DNA of 64,000 nt from Marinibacterium sp050389775. Lineage in GTDB: Bacteria; Pseudomonadota; Alphaproteobacteria; Rhodobacterales; Rhodobacteraceae. This document shows positions 1 through 7,924 of the stretch, piece after piece. The stretch covers positions 1-64,000 of the forward strand of contig NZ_CP177152.1 in assembly GCF_050389775.1 (NCBI RefSeq). Reading direction: 5' to 3'. The notes under the pieces were generated by a model. That model saw only the letters and a list, made by a program, of their open reading frames with translations. It was not told the DNA's origin and did no database searches. The first letter of the stretch is position 1. Each line of letters begins with the position of its first letter. The translations under genes were made by a program, and so were the position numbers.

Positions 1-83
1 GCGCGGACAAATGGCTTGGCACCGATTTCTCGCTTAAGATTGACGAAGGGCGCGAGGCCATCGGGATGCCACTGGAACGTTAG
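1..83 (+). CDS. Short-chain dehydrogenase (SDR), C-terminal end only
   Basis: The reading frame starting at base 3 runs open from the window edge to a TAG at 81-83 and encodes the last 26 residues of a protein. These residues (ADKWLGTDFSLK...GREAIGM) match the C-terminus of the complete SDR gene at 44053-44820 at about 19 of 26 positions, so this is the tail of a related NAD(P)-dependent oxidoreductase whose body lies outside the window. Catalytic residues are not visible. It faces the convergent T4SS operon. The identification rests only on this paralogue comparison. Confidence 0.6.
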   Translation, partial: ADKWLGTDFSLKIDEGREAIGMPLER

Positions 84-380
84 CGGCCAACCAAGACACT
101 TGTGTAAGTGTCCATCAGAGCGGTCATCGCCCAGATAGTGAGGCATGGCCGCTTTTGTTGGCGCTTTCATGATCGAACGGAGCAGCAGCAAAAGCAAGAT
201 TTCAGGTCAGACAAATGCAACGTCAGTGAACGTCTGATCTTGCGGCATGTGCTGCGTTCCAGCGCCAAGTATACTGCCCGCGCGGAGATGTGCTGCGCCA
301 GCGAAATGCGAAAATCGGATGACGGGTTTGTCCGCGTACTGCGTATTCAGCGACGGCGTACCGAATGTCGGCTCCGTTAT
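84..380. other. Gap without a supported gene
   Basis: No convincing coding frame was found between the SDR tail and the end of virB6. The only structure noticed is the palindrome at 95-112. Open frames here run on antisense to virB6 and have no recognisable domain. Confidence 0.5.
95..112. promoter_or_regulatory. Perfect palindrome GACACTT-GTGT-AAGTGTC
   Basis: Seven-base perfect arms are separated by four bases, 12 bases after the SDR stop codon. It could form a weak transcription-ending hairpin for the SDR gene, although no T run follows, or be an operator of the TetR type. Neither reading can be settled here. Confidence 0.4.
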
Positions 381-1460
381 TTACCGACGTCCCAAACGTC
401 CGAGTCTTGCAAGTTGCGCCAACATTTGCGACCCCGCACTAGCTGTACCGTTCGCAGGCGCTGGCATTGCTCCGCCCGTCGAATTCGGTCGCGTGGGAAG
501 TGCCTGAACGCCCAGAAACTGCCTTGCTCGAAGTGCCGCATATTCCGCCCCGGTCGCACCACCTATTGCATAACGGTTATAGACCTGCTGGCTGCCTGCG
601 AGGCCTCGGGCGAAGGCATAGCTTCCACCAAATCCAGCCGAAAGCGCTGGCATCATGATGTTTCCTGATACTGCACGGACGATGAACGGCGTGGCGATGA
701 TGAAGCCCTTGGCCATCAGCACCATCATAAAAAATGGGATGAGCGCTCCGATGTTCGATGCACCTTCCGGGTCACCAAGCTCTGCTAGTAGCGCGCGAGA
801 TACGCCGGTGATCGTGGCGAATACACCTGCAACAACGATTGGATACATGGCGAAGGATACCAGCGCCGAGAGCCAGCGGGCGAAATAGTCCTTGGTCACC
901 TCGAAGAGGGTCAGGAAGATCATCACCGGAGCGATCCCGATCAGAAGCGTGATCATGAGCCTGGAAGCGACGACGATGAAGGCCGCCAGCCCTCCGAGGA
1001 TCGAGAGCAGGAGAACACCGAGCGTGTCGAGAAGCGCGCCTGCCATCCAGTTCAGCTCGGAGCCTGCTGCGTTCAGGTAATCCCCGAGCGCCGCTATCAG
1101 CTGATCGAATTCCTCGGCGAAAGTCCCAGACGGACCTGGCGTCCCGCCGCCGACCGACGCGACCAGCGATCCGGCGATGCTGTCTATCCCGTTCAGTATG
1201 GCGGATGCGAGTGCGTTGAACTGGACCCAGTTGGTCGAAAATATACCAATCAGGCCGATCTTCACGGCGAGCCAGAAGGCGGTCCGGCCGTCCATGGACC
1301 GGTATTGGTAGATCATGTTGAGACAGACGAGGATGACCACGAGCGTCGTTCCGAGGACCAGCATCGTTCCGACCGTGGCGGCCACGGCCCCGAACTGGGT
1401 TTCCGCCGCCGAGTCCAGATAGCCTTCGGCCGTTTCCACGAAATACGCGACGACGCTCAT
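381..1460 (-). CDS. virB6: T4SS inner-membrane channel protein VirB6 (TrbL/VirB6 family)
   Basis: The 359-residue protein is rich in hydrophobic segments: about residues 28-50 and 62-80, then several between 140 and 260, with the order and length expected of VirB6. The family forms the polytopic inner-membrane part of the T4SS translocation channel. The C-terminal 90 residues are Gly/Ala/Pro-rich and hydrophilic, as is common for the cytoplasmic tail. It is the last gene of the virB-type operon and starts 6 bases after the preceding small gene. Placing VirB6 after VirB11 is a typical arrangement on Rhodobacterales plasmids. Identification is by topology and context, because VirB6 has few strict motifs. 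Confidence 0.85.
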   Translation of the reverse strand: MSVVAYFVETAEGYLDSAAETQFGAVAATVGTMLVLGTTLVVILVCLNMIYQYRSMDGRTAFWLAVKIGLIGIFSTNWVQFNALASAILNGIDSIAGSLVASVGGGTPGPSGTFAEEFDQLIAALGDYLNAAGSELNWMAGALLDTLGVLLLSILGGLAAFIVVASRLMITLLIGIAPVMIFLTLFEVTKDYFARWLSALVSFAMYPIVVAGVFATITGVSRALLAELGDPEGASNIGALIPFFMMVLMAKGFIIATPFIVRAVSGNIMMPALSAGFGGSYAFARGLAGSQQVYNRYAIGGATGAEYAALRARQFLGVQALPTRPNSTGGAMPAPANGTASAGSQMLAQLARLGRLGRR

Positions 1461-1466
1461 GACCCG

Positions 1467-1871
1467 CTACCAGTTGCCGGCCGCTTCGCAGATCGGCATG
1501 GCCTGCTTTCGGAGATCGTTCGCCCGTCGGCGATAGTCTGACGTCGCCTCGACCACGCTCCAATAGTCAGCCGCGGAATAGCGATCAAAATAGACCGCTT
1601 CGGCGGCCTCCCAAGACGGATACCGGGTGGCACATGTGCAGTTCTGCGCGTCGACGATGCGTTCCATGCTCTGCAACCGGTAGATTTGCTGGACCAGGAG
1701 CCGCTTGTAGGCGTCGCGCGCCTCGGTGTTTCGCATCCACTCCGGCTCGGGCGGCTGATCGGGGCAGACGTCGGGTTGATTGTTGAGTGTCGGGACCAGG
1801 TCGCGCTCGGCCGATGCGATGGTGCCCAACAAGAGAAGGAATGAGCAGAGGAGAGTGGTCGCGCGTTTCAT
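1467..1871 (-). CDS. Small secreted protein of the T4SS operon, unknown function
   Basis: The 134-residue product begins with a clear signal peptide (MKRATTLLCSFLLLLGTIASA) and cleavage is expected after Ala21. The mature part has four cysteines (one in CPDQ, two in NCTC, one near the C-terminus), compatible with periplasmic disulfides. Its start overlaps the stop of the upstream gene (ATGA), so it is translationally coupled between virB11 and virB6 and probably serves the secretion apparatus. I do not recognise a named family. In VirB systems a small exported protein at this spot may be an accessory or exclusion factor, but that is only positional inference. Confidence 0.7.
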   Translation of the reverse strand: MKRATTLLCSFLLLLGTIASAERDLVPTLNNQPDVCPDQPPEPEWMRNTEARDAYKRLLVQQIYRLQSMERIVDAQNCTCATRYPSWEAAEAVYFDRYSAADYWSVVEATSDYRRRANDLRKQAMPICEAAGNW

Positions 1872-2059
1872 GTCACCGACTCCGTCGGTCGGTCCATTAC
1901 CTCGCGTTTGAGGAACGCGGTATAGCCATAATCGCCCGCCTCGGCGGAGATCACCTCCCAGCCTTCGGCTCCTCGCTCGTTCAGGGCGCGCCGCATCTCT
2001 TCATAGTCCTTCTGCTTCTTCACCTTGCAGAACAGGATGTCGTATTCAAACCGCTTCAT
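1868..2059 (-). CDS. Small DUF4177-like protein
   Basis: The 63-residue protein starts MKRFEYDILFCKVKK and continues with a segment ending in NERGAEGWEVISAE. This is the pattern of short DUF4177-like proteins (a beta strand followed by LNxxGxEGWEVV). No signal peptide or membrane segment is seen. It lies two bases after virB11 and overlaps the next gene by four bases, so it belongs to the T4SS operon. Its role is unknown. The family assignment is from the EGWEV motif only and is tentative. Confidence 0.6.
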   Translation of the reverse strand: MKRFEYDILFCKVKKQKDYEEMRRALNERGAEGWEVISAEAGDYGYTAFLKREVMDRPTESVT

Positions 2060-2061
2060 GC

Positions 2062-3045
2062 TCAGTGCCTTTCCTGCAATCCGGTTCCCGGAAGATAGAA
2101 TTCGGTGATGCCCCGTTGGCCGTCCTCGCGGCCCGCCTGGATGATCACATCGATCGAGCTTTCGATGTATTGGACCATGTCCTGGTAGGTCATCGGGATC
2201 TCGGTCTTGAGCGCCGCGATGGCGAGACGCTGGACGGCGAGCTGGGGCGTTTCGGCATGGAGGGTTGTCATCGAACCGCCATGGCCGGTGTTGATCGCCT
2301 CGAGGAAGGTCATGGCCTCCTTGCCGCGGACCTCACCGAGGATGATCCGGTCGGGCCGCATGCGCAGCGTCGCGGTCAGGAGCACGTCGGCGGATTGAAA
2401 CTCCGCATCGCGGTTGGCGATCAGGGTCACCGCGTTCGGCTGGGCCGGGAGCAGCTCTGCGGCCTCTTCGATGGTGACGATCCGTTCCTCATCGGGAACG
2501 TAGGAGAGGATTTTCCGAGCCGCGACGGTTTTGCCCGTCGAGGTGCCGCCGGAGACGATCATGTTGAGCTTGTTCTCGACGCAGAAGCGGATAGCCGCGT
2601 AGATGTCACCGGAGGCGACGACCTCGCGCAGTGCGCGGTTTTTCTCCTGGCGCAACTCCTCGAGCTTGCGCTCTTCGCCATAGAGGAAACGTAGCTCGAT
2701 CTGGTCCATCGGCAGGCTCGAGAAGAAGCGGAGCGAGATCGACATGCCCGCGAGCACCGCGGGCGGGGTTACGACCTGGGCGCGGATGGGGCGGTCGCGA
2801 TAGGTGATCGAGACCGAGACGATGGGCTTGTCCTTGCTCATTGTCGTGTTGGCCGAGGAGGCGATCTGGTTGCCGAGATCCCGCACCTCCGTGACCGTCA
2901 GACGCTGATCCAGTGCCCGCATGAAGTGATCCCCCTGGAACTCACCCCAGCAAGAGCCATCCGGGTTGATGCATATCTCGATGACGTCGTCGCGACTGGC
3001 GTCCTTCAGCTTATCGAGCGAGGTCTGGAGGTAGGAGAGCGTCAT
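2062..3045 (-). CDS. virB11: T4SS ATPase VirB11
   Basis: A hexameric traffic ATPase that powers pilus assembly and substrate transfer at the cytoplasmic face of the T4SS. Seen in the sequence: Walker A (GGTSTGKT), the Asp box region (TIEEAAEL), Walker B (RIILGEVRG) and the His box (TTLHAET), in the usual order over 327 residues. The start was set at the ATG at 3045, one base after the virB10 stop, because the longer frame to 3105 would overlap virB10 and adds a non-conserved Ser/Arg-rich stretch. It is followed within two bases by the DUF4177-like gene. Confidence 0.95.
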   Translation of the reverse strand: MTLSYLQTSLDKLKDASRDDVIEICINPDGSCWGEFQGDHFMRALDQRLTVTEVRDLGNQIASSANTTMSKDKPIVSVSITYRDRPIRAQVVTPPAVLAGMSISLRFFSSLPMDQIELRFLYGEERKLEELRQEKNRALREVVASGDIYAAIRFCVENKLNMIVSGGTSTGKTVAARKILSYVPDEERIVTIEEAAELLPAQPNAVTLIANRDAEFQSADVLLTATLRMRPDRIILGEVRGKEAMTFLEAINTGHGGSMTTLHAETPQLAVQRLAIAALKTEIPMTYQDMVQYIESSIDVIIQAGREDGQRGITEFYLPGTGLQERH

Positions 3046-3046
3046 C

Positions 3047-4429
3047 TCAGAAAATCTCCAGATCCCGGTCGACCATGACGGTGACGCGTGCGCCCTGGTC
3101 GACATAGATGACTGGGCCGATGGAGAGATATTCGCCGATCACACTGTCGGTGGCGTCGGCCAGGTCATCGCCCACATCTTCAAGTACGTCCGCGGTGGTC
3201 TCATCCTCGACCTGGGCGGCGGCCACACTCGGGGCCGCCGAAATGATCGAAATCAGTGCGGCGGAGCCGAACCGCTCGTCAAAGCGGGTATCGACGAAGC
3301 CGGTGACACCCGAACGGCCCAACGCGTCTCCCCCGAAGGAGCTTATCTGGACGGTCTGGTTGTTTGGCAGGACGATCCGGTCCCAGGCGATGGTCACCCG
3401 TTTCTGCGCAATCTCGACACCGGAGCGATAGCGTCCGATCAGGCGTGAGCCGCGTGGGATCAGGAGCCGTGAGCCGTCATAGCTGAAGACGTCTTCGGAG
3501 ATGATGGCGCGGATCTGGCCGGGGAGCGAGCTGTCGAGTGCGGTCTCCATCACGGCCTGGATCATCGTGCCCTGAATGACGGTGTTCGAGGGGTTGGCGA
3601 TGACTTCGGCTTGTGTGATGGCGCTCGGCAACGCGCCGTTCAGCACGAAATCCGTCACCTCGCCGAAGGTGCGTTCGGTAAGTTCTGTCTCGCCCGCATT
3701 GGCGCCGCCCGTTCCGCCGAAGGCGATGACGGGGGAGGAAATCCGCCGTTCCTGGAAGGCACGCTCCTCCTCGGCCAGGCGTTGCAGTTCGGCCAGCCGT
3801 CGCGCCTCTTCCTCGCGCCGCAGCCTCTCTTCTTCTCGGGCGCGCAACTCTTCGTCGGTGGGGCCGAGCGGTGCGGGTGTCGGCTTGTTGGCCTCCAGCC
3901 GCGCGAGGTCCAGGTCCATACGCAGCTGTTGCAGCTCCCGATCTCGCTTGGCCAGTTCGGCCTGAAATTGTTCCTGAGCATTCTCGGAGGCGTCCTGCAG
4001 GGCGGCAATCCGTGCGGTCAGCGCATCGATCGCCTCCGCAGCCGCGCTGTCCGCCTCGACGTCGGTGCCCGGAGCGTCGCGTAGCTCCTCGATCTGGGCT
4101 TGGAGTGCGGCGATCTGCGCCAGAAGTTCGGCGTTGGGTTCTGGTTCGACGAGAACGATCTCGGGTTCCGGGGCGGGCGGTGGCACGAAGGGTTCGATCT
4201 CCCCGAACCCGTCACCCTCGGTTTGGAACTCGTCCGGTGTGGCCGTCGGCAGGGCGACCTCTTCCCCAGGGCCCGAGAATAGCAAGAGGACCAAGCCGCC
4301 CGCCAGGATCAGTCCTGTGAGGAGGAGGGCGAGGAGCGGTGAGCGGCGTTTCGGGGCGGGTCCGAGGCGCGGGTTGCCCCGTTCGAGCGCGGCGAGGCGC
4401 TGTTCGAGATCGGCGTTATTGTCACTCAT
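3047..4429 (-). CDS. virB10: T4SS core-complex protein VirB10
   Basis: This 460-residue protein has a short cytoplasmic N-terminus, one membrane segment at about 32-51 (LLALLLTGLILAGGLVLLLF) and a Pro/Glu-rich linker. A long coiled coil follows at about 100-225, and then the conserved C-terminal TrbI/VirB10 beta-barrel domain (IQGTMIQAVMET, PRGSRLIGRY and AWDRIVLPN motifs). VirB10 spans both membranes and joins VirB7/B9 to the inner complex. The ATG at 4429 was chosen because it forms an ATGA overlap with the virB9 stop. The longer frame would begin inside virB9. Confidence 0.95.
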   Translation of the reverse strand: MSDNNADLEQRLAALERGNPRLGPAPKRRSPLLALLLTGLILAGGLVLLLFSGPGEEVALPTATPDEFQTEGDGFGEIEPFVPPPAPEPEIVLVEPEPNAELLAQIAALQAQIEELRDAPGTDVEADSAAAEAIDALTARIAALQDASENAQEQFQAELAKRDRELQQLRMDLDLARLEANKPTPAPLGPTDEELRAREEERLRREEEARRLAELQRLAEEERAFQERRISSPVIAFGGTGGANAGETELTERTFGEVTDFVLNGALPSAITQAEVIANPSNTVIQGTMIQAVMETALDSSLPGQIRAIISEDVFSYDGSRLLIPRGSRLIGRYRSGVEIAQKRVTIAWDRIVLPNNQTVQISSFGGDALGRSGVTGFVDTRFDERFGSAALISIISAAPSVAAAQVEDETTADVLEDVGDDLADATDSVIGEYLSIGPVIYVDQGARVTVMVDRDLEIF

Positions 4430-5121
4430 GAGGCGGCCTCCGCGGGCGGCGTCGCCTCGATACAGACCACGTCCTCGCCCAGACGCAGCACCCATTGGCG
4501 CCCCACGCCCGAGACCCGGATCACACCGTCTTCGACCGCGCCTGTGTTCACCGTGCGCTCGCGTCCGTTCGTGTACCGGAAGATCGCCGGGACGGGTGCG
4601 TTCCGAGGGAAGGCGAAATAGGTGAAGGTGCCGTCGTCCCAGACCCGGGTCGGCGTGAACTCCGTCCGTGCGCTGGCCCCGTAATTGGTGTTCGGTGCGG
4701 CGCGCGCGATGGCGTTGGAAGGGCGGCGATTGTCCTCGGGGTAGCGGAACTGCACGACATAGAAGGTCGGGCTCGAGACCTCGTTGACGTTGAAATAGTA
4801 ACTCCGCCGATTGGTATAGACCGTCACATTGGTGTGGACGCCGCGTGCTACAGGTTTGATTGCAAAGGCCCGGCCACCCGGCACACCGTCGATCTCGAAG
4901 CCTTCCGTGTCACCGGCGATGATCGACCGGATGCTCTCGCCTTCGCCAAACTCGATGGTGGTCACATGGGTGAGCGAGACGCTGAGCCGGTAGACCTGAC
5001 CTTCCTGGTAGGTGGCGATCCGGACTCGGGCGTCATTGGGGCCGCCACGCGGGATCGCCTCGGCAGAAGCAAGTTGAGCCGAAAGCAAGCAGCAAAGAAA
5101 TGCAAAAACAAAAGACTTCAA
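4426..5121 (-). CDS. virB9: T4SS outer-membrane core protein VirB9
   Basis: The 231-residue protein has a signal peptide (first 20 residues, cleavage after LASA), an N-terminal domain, and the C-terminal VirB9 domain with the motif WDDGTFTYFAFP. This motif contacts VirB7 and VirB10 in the outer-membrane ring. It starts directly after the virB8 stop (zero spacing) and overlaps virB10 by four bases. Length and motif positions are normal for the CagX/VirB9/TrbG family. Confidence 0.95.
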   Translation of the reverse strand: MKSFVFAFLCCLLSAQLASAEAIPRGGPNDARVRIATYQEGQVYRLSVSLTHVTTIEFGEGESIRSIIAGDTEGFEIDGVPGGRAFAIKPVARGVHTNVTVYTNRRSYYFNVNEVSSPTFYVVQFRYPEDNRRPSNAIARAAPNTNYGASARTEFTPTRVWDDGTFTYFAFPRNAPVPAIFRYTNGRERTVNTGAVEDGVIRVSGVGRQWVLRLGEDVVCIEATPPAEAAS

Positions 5122-5778
5122 CTAGTTCTCCAATCTGTCCGAGCGGATCGAGTATTCGGCAACGGTGAAGCCGAAAGGGTTGGTCCAGACCTGGTCGATG
5201 GACCGGCTTTCTTCCGGGCGGAACTCAAAAAGGAGCGTCGCGGTGAAGAGGCCCGCCTGAACCCCCTGAATCGAGGTCAGGCGCTTGCGAAGCCGCACCG
5301 TGGCCCGGTTGTTGCCGATCAGGTTGATGCTGAGGATCTCGACGTCGAGGCGGGCGTTGGGTCCATAGACGGTCGGGGGATAGTCAGCATTGGCCGAGTT
5401 CCAGATCTGGCGCAGTGAGGCCCCTGCTGCACGGTCCGAACGGCGCAATACGCTGCGGATGCGCACGTCATTGTCGAGCTGGTTGTAAACCTCACGGTCG
5501 GTCACGTAGCGGAAGACCTCCGCCTCGATGATGGCGCGGTTCTCGGTGACGGTGGTGGCCCCGACGGAAGCCTCGGGGAGTGCGAAGCCGGTGGCGGGAT
5601 CGTAAGGTACCACTACAGGGGGCGGATCGACATCGAGGATGGCCACGGCGGCCGCGCTGAGGCTGCCCAGGATGCCAAAGCCAAGGCCGAAGAGTCCCAG
5701 GCGCTGCCAGAGCCGTTCCCGTCTCAGCGCGCCGTAGACCAGTTCCTCCTCGATGATGGCGGTTTCTTCGTCCAACAA
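5122..5778 (-). CDS. virB8: T4SS inner-membrane assembly protein VirB8
   Basis: The 218-residue bitopic protein has a short cytoplasmic N-terminus, a membrane segment at about 27-47 and a periplasmic NTF2-like domain ending in NPFGFTVAEYSI. This tail corresponds to the conserved NPxGF-V-Y motif at the end of VirB8 proteins. VirB8 nucleates assembly of the complex and interacts with VirB6, VirB9 and VirB10. It begins 7 bases after the VirB5-like gene. Confidence 0.93.
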   Translation of the reverse strand: MLDEETAIIEEELVYGALRRERLWQRLGLFGLGFGILGSLSAAAVAILDVDPPPVVVPYDPATGFALPEASVGATTVTENRAIIEAEVFRYVTDREVYNQLDNDVRIRSVLRRSDRAAGASLRQIWNSANADYPPTVYGPNARLDVEILSINLIGNNRATVRLRKRLTSIQGVQAGLFTATLLFEFRPEESRSIDQVWTNPFGFTVAEYSIRSDRLEN

Positions 5779-5785
5779 TCAGCCC

Positions 5786-6613
5786 TCAATCCGCATTCAG
5801 GTCCGGGAGCGTGAACTCCATGAAGCGTTGTTCTTCGGCGATGGTGGCGGCATCGATCACACCGCCGGTGCCATCCCCTACGGTCTGGATCGCTTCGAGC
5901 TGCCACATGGCGACGAGCGCGATGGCAAGCTCAGCCGTCACCCGCGTGTTGAGATCGACGCTTTCTTTCAGCTCATCCATGTCGTCGATGAGCCCGACGA
6001 GCCGGTCGACGCGTTCGAGCGACTGCCCGGCATCCTCATAGCTGTTTTGGGCCGCGGCCGAGACCAGCGCGCCGGTCGTGGCCTGTGTCGCCACGCGCTC
6101 GGCCCCGGGATTGCCGCTGCGCGCCATTTCCGAGAGCGTGTCCTCGTCGAAGCCGAGATCGGCCAACACCCGGTCCATCTGGGTTTCGATCTCGCCGGCA
6201 CCAGATCCGGTGAGCCCGGAAAAATCCCCTGTCTTGATGGCTTGAATCGTGGCGATGATGTCGCCGAACTCCTGGTCCAGGAGACCATTCAGTTCGTCTT
6301 CCATCTGTGTCCGGATGATCTCGGGCAGCTCTGCCAGACGGGTCAGCGCCTCATATGTTCGTTGTAACTCGGCGAGCTGCTCCGTGAGCGTGGCAAGCTG
6401 TTCGCGGAGCTGTACGAGTTGCTCGTTTTGCAGGATCTCGTCCTCGATCATCTGCCGGAGTTGCTGGATGTTTTGGGCGATGTTCTGGGTGTCCACGACC
6501 GGCACGCCCTGGGCCAGGACGAGGGCACTGGTCACGAAAGGCGAGCAAAGCGCCAAGACGCTGGCTAGGGTCAACGTGCGAAGTGGTGCTGAAATGAACA
6601 TTCTGCGGGGCAT
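5786..6613 (-). CDS. virB5: T4SS minor pilin / VirB5-like protein
   Basis: The 275-residue exported protein has a signal sequence ending near VLAQGVPV, then a helical coiled-coil region (about 40-110) and a C-terminal helical part ending FMEFTLPDLNAD. VirB5 family proteins sit at the pilus tip. The ATG at 6613 overlaps the preceding stop as TGATG, and a TTG one codon upstream is an alternative. The mature N-terminus and the C-terminus resemble those of the neighbouring transglycosylase gene, which suggests that the two are paralogues. The exact VirB5 subfamily is inferred from context, since these proteins diverge strongly. Confidence 0.82.
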   Translation of the reverse strand: MPRRMFISAPLRTLTLASVLALCSPFVTSALVLAQGVPVVDTQNIAQNIQQLRQMIEDEILQNEQLVQLREQLATLTEQLAELQRTYEALTRLAELPEIIRTQMEDELNGLLDQEFGDIIATIQAIKTGDFSGLTGSGAGEIETQMDRVLADLGFDEDTLSEMARSGNPGAERVATQATTGALVSAAAQNSYEDAGQSLERVDRLVGLIDDMDELKESVDLNTRVTAELAIALVAMWQLEAIQTVGDGTGGVIDAATIAEEQRFMEFTLPDLNAD

Positions 6614-7767
6614 CAATCCAGATCCTCCAATGTGAACTCCATGAATTCGTTCTCGGCCATGCGGGCCGCGGCCTGGGCCAGTTGGGCGGCACTGAGCGGT
6701 CGGGTCCGTGCGGCTTTCAGGCGAATGCGCGCGGCCATCAGCCGGACCAGTTCGGCGCGGGTATAGGTGTTGAGCGCCATGCTCTCCTGGAGGTCCTGGG
6801 TCGCGCCGATCCGGGTGACGATGTCCTGGACGCGCAGGGCGGCCTGCCGGATGGCGGCGGGGGAATTGCTGCCGTAGAAGGCGGCGCCGAACCCGCTGAG
6901 CGAGAGATGGGCGTTGGCGAGAAGCGCGGGGTCGATCGTGCCGAGCGCCTCGATGCCACCGATCCGCGCGAGGTAGAGATTGTAGCGTTCGGGGATGACC
7001 GTGACGTAGTGCTGGGTCTCCTTGAAGGGCGGTACGCCGCCATATTCGAACACACGGCCCGGCCCGGCGTTATAGGCCGCGAGCGCGTTGACGACGTTGC
7101 CGTCGAAGGTGTTGAGCTGGGCCGCGAGGTAACGTGCGCCGCCTTCGACCTGCAGGTAGGGGCTGTCATAATATTCCGGGTTGATCCCGAGATCGCTCGC
7201 GGTGCCCGGCATGATCTGGGTGAGGCCGAAGGCGCCCACGGGCGAGCGTGCGCCGATGGAGAAGCGGCTCTCCTGCCAGATGAGCGCCTGCAGGAGAGCG
7301 CGCCATTGCACGACGGAAAGACCGGCCCGCCCGACCCCGGGCCGCCCGTGGGTCTCCTGGGCGACCCGGATGATCAGCTGCTCGATGTTTTCTGCCGCAT
7401 CCCCGAACATACCCGCGCCGCCCGGATTGGGATCGACATCGCCGGAGCCATAGACCGCCGCCGCGGACCGGTCCGGATCGCCGCTGCCGCTTTCCAGATC
7501 GGCGACCATCCCGGGCAGTCCCTGGCCGCCGAAGCTCGTCTGCGCGTCGAGGATGGCGCGCAGCGTGGCGAGCTGTTCCCGTTCGATCTCGGTCAGCAAC
7601 TCTTCGACGGTGAGTTTTTCGCGCTGGACGGCGAGGTCGGCGTCCCGGTCGCCGGTCTCGACGATATCGCGGGCCGTCAGCCCGGAATCGTTGACGGGCA
7701 CGCCCTGGGCGAGCGCGGTCGCCGGCAGGAGAGCCGCCAGGAGGATATGGGCGACCCTAGACCTCAA
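6613..7767 (-). CDS. Lytic transglycosylase on a VirB5-like scaffold
   Basis: The 384-residue exported protein has a signal peptide ending ALAQG. Residues about 20-75 and 300-384 look like the N- and C-terminal parts of the adjacent VirB5-like protein: AQGVPV with a helical stretch ending EQLATL, then ESMALNT and FMEFTL-DL. Between them lies a soluble lytic transglycosylase (SLT) domain at about 150-265. It has the catalytic Glu166 in IWQESRF, then GAFGLTQIMP and AYNAGPGRV. It probably opens peptidoglycan for T4SS assembly. The start is TTG at 7767, inside the last codons of the lipoprotein gene. No ATG gives as good a signal peptide. Confidence 0.85.
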   Translation of the reverse strand: MRSRVAHILLAALLPATALAQGVPVNDSGLTARDIVETGDRDADLAVQREKLTVEELLTEIEREQLATLRAILDAQTSFGGQGLPGMVADLESGSGDPDRSAAAVYGSGDVDPNPGGAGMFGDAAENIEQLIIRVAQETHGRPGVGRAGLSVVQWRALLQALIWQESRFSIGARSPVGAFGLTQIMPGTASDLGINPEYYDSPYLQVEGGARYLAAQLNTFDGNVVNALAAYNAGPGRVFEYGGVPPFKETQHYVTVIPERYNLYLARIGGIEALGTIDPALLANAHLSLSGFGAAFYGSNSPAAIRQAALRVQDIVTRIGATQDLQESMALNTYTRAELVRLMAARIRLKAARTRPLSAAQLAQAAARMAENEFMEFTLEDLD

Positions 7768-7924
7768 CGCTGTTGTCCGCGTTTCCGACGGGTGTGAAGA
7801 TGCAATCCGGCTCGATCTGATCTAGCGAGGCGCGGAAGGCGAAACAGTTGGCCTGGGGTTCGCGATATTCGGCGCAGGAAGAGAGAACGCCGAGTGCGGC
7901 GAGGAGGATGAGGGGGCGGATCAT
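7757..7924 (-). CDS. virB7: VirB7-like small lipoprotein
   Basis: This 55-residue frame begins with ATG at 7924, overlapping the virB4 stop as ATGA, and ends TAG at 7757-7759. It encodes MIRPLILLAALGVLSSC, a lipoprotein signal peptide with lipobox LSSC (lipidated Cys17), followed by 38 residues with two more cysteines. Size, lipobox and place in the operon fit VirB7, the outer-membrane lipoprotein that stabilises VirB9. VirB7 proteins have almost no sequence conservation, so the assignment is contextual. It overlaps the start of the transglycosylase gene by 11 bases. Confidence 0.72.
   Translation of the reverse strand: MIRPLILLAALGVLSSCAEYREPQANCFAFRASLDQIEPDCIFTPVGNADNSVEV

Noticed and set aside
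108..668. Plus-strand frame of 186 codons
   Set aside because: Antisense to virB6 for much of its length, Arg/Cys/Ser-rich with no recognisable domain.
4495..5418. Plus-strand frame of 307 codons
   Set aside because: Lies antisense over virB9 and virB8, whose motifs are clear; composition is typical of a GC-rich shadow frame.
6682..7797. Plus-strand frame of 371 codons
   Set aside because: Entirely opposite the transglycosylase gene and without domain features.
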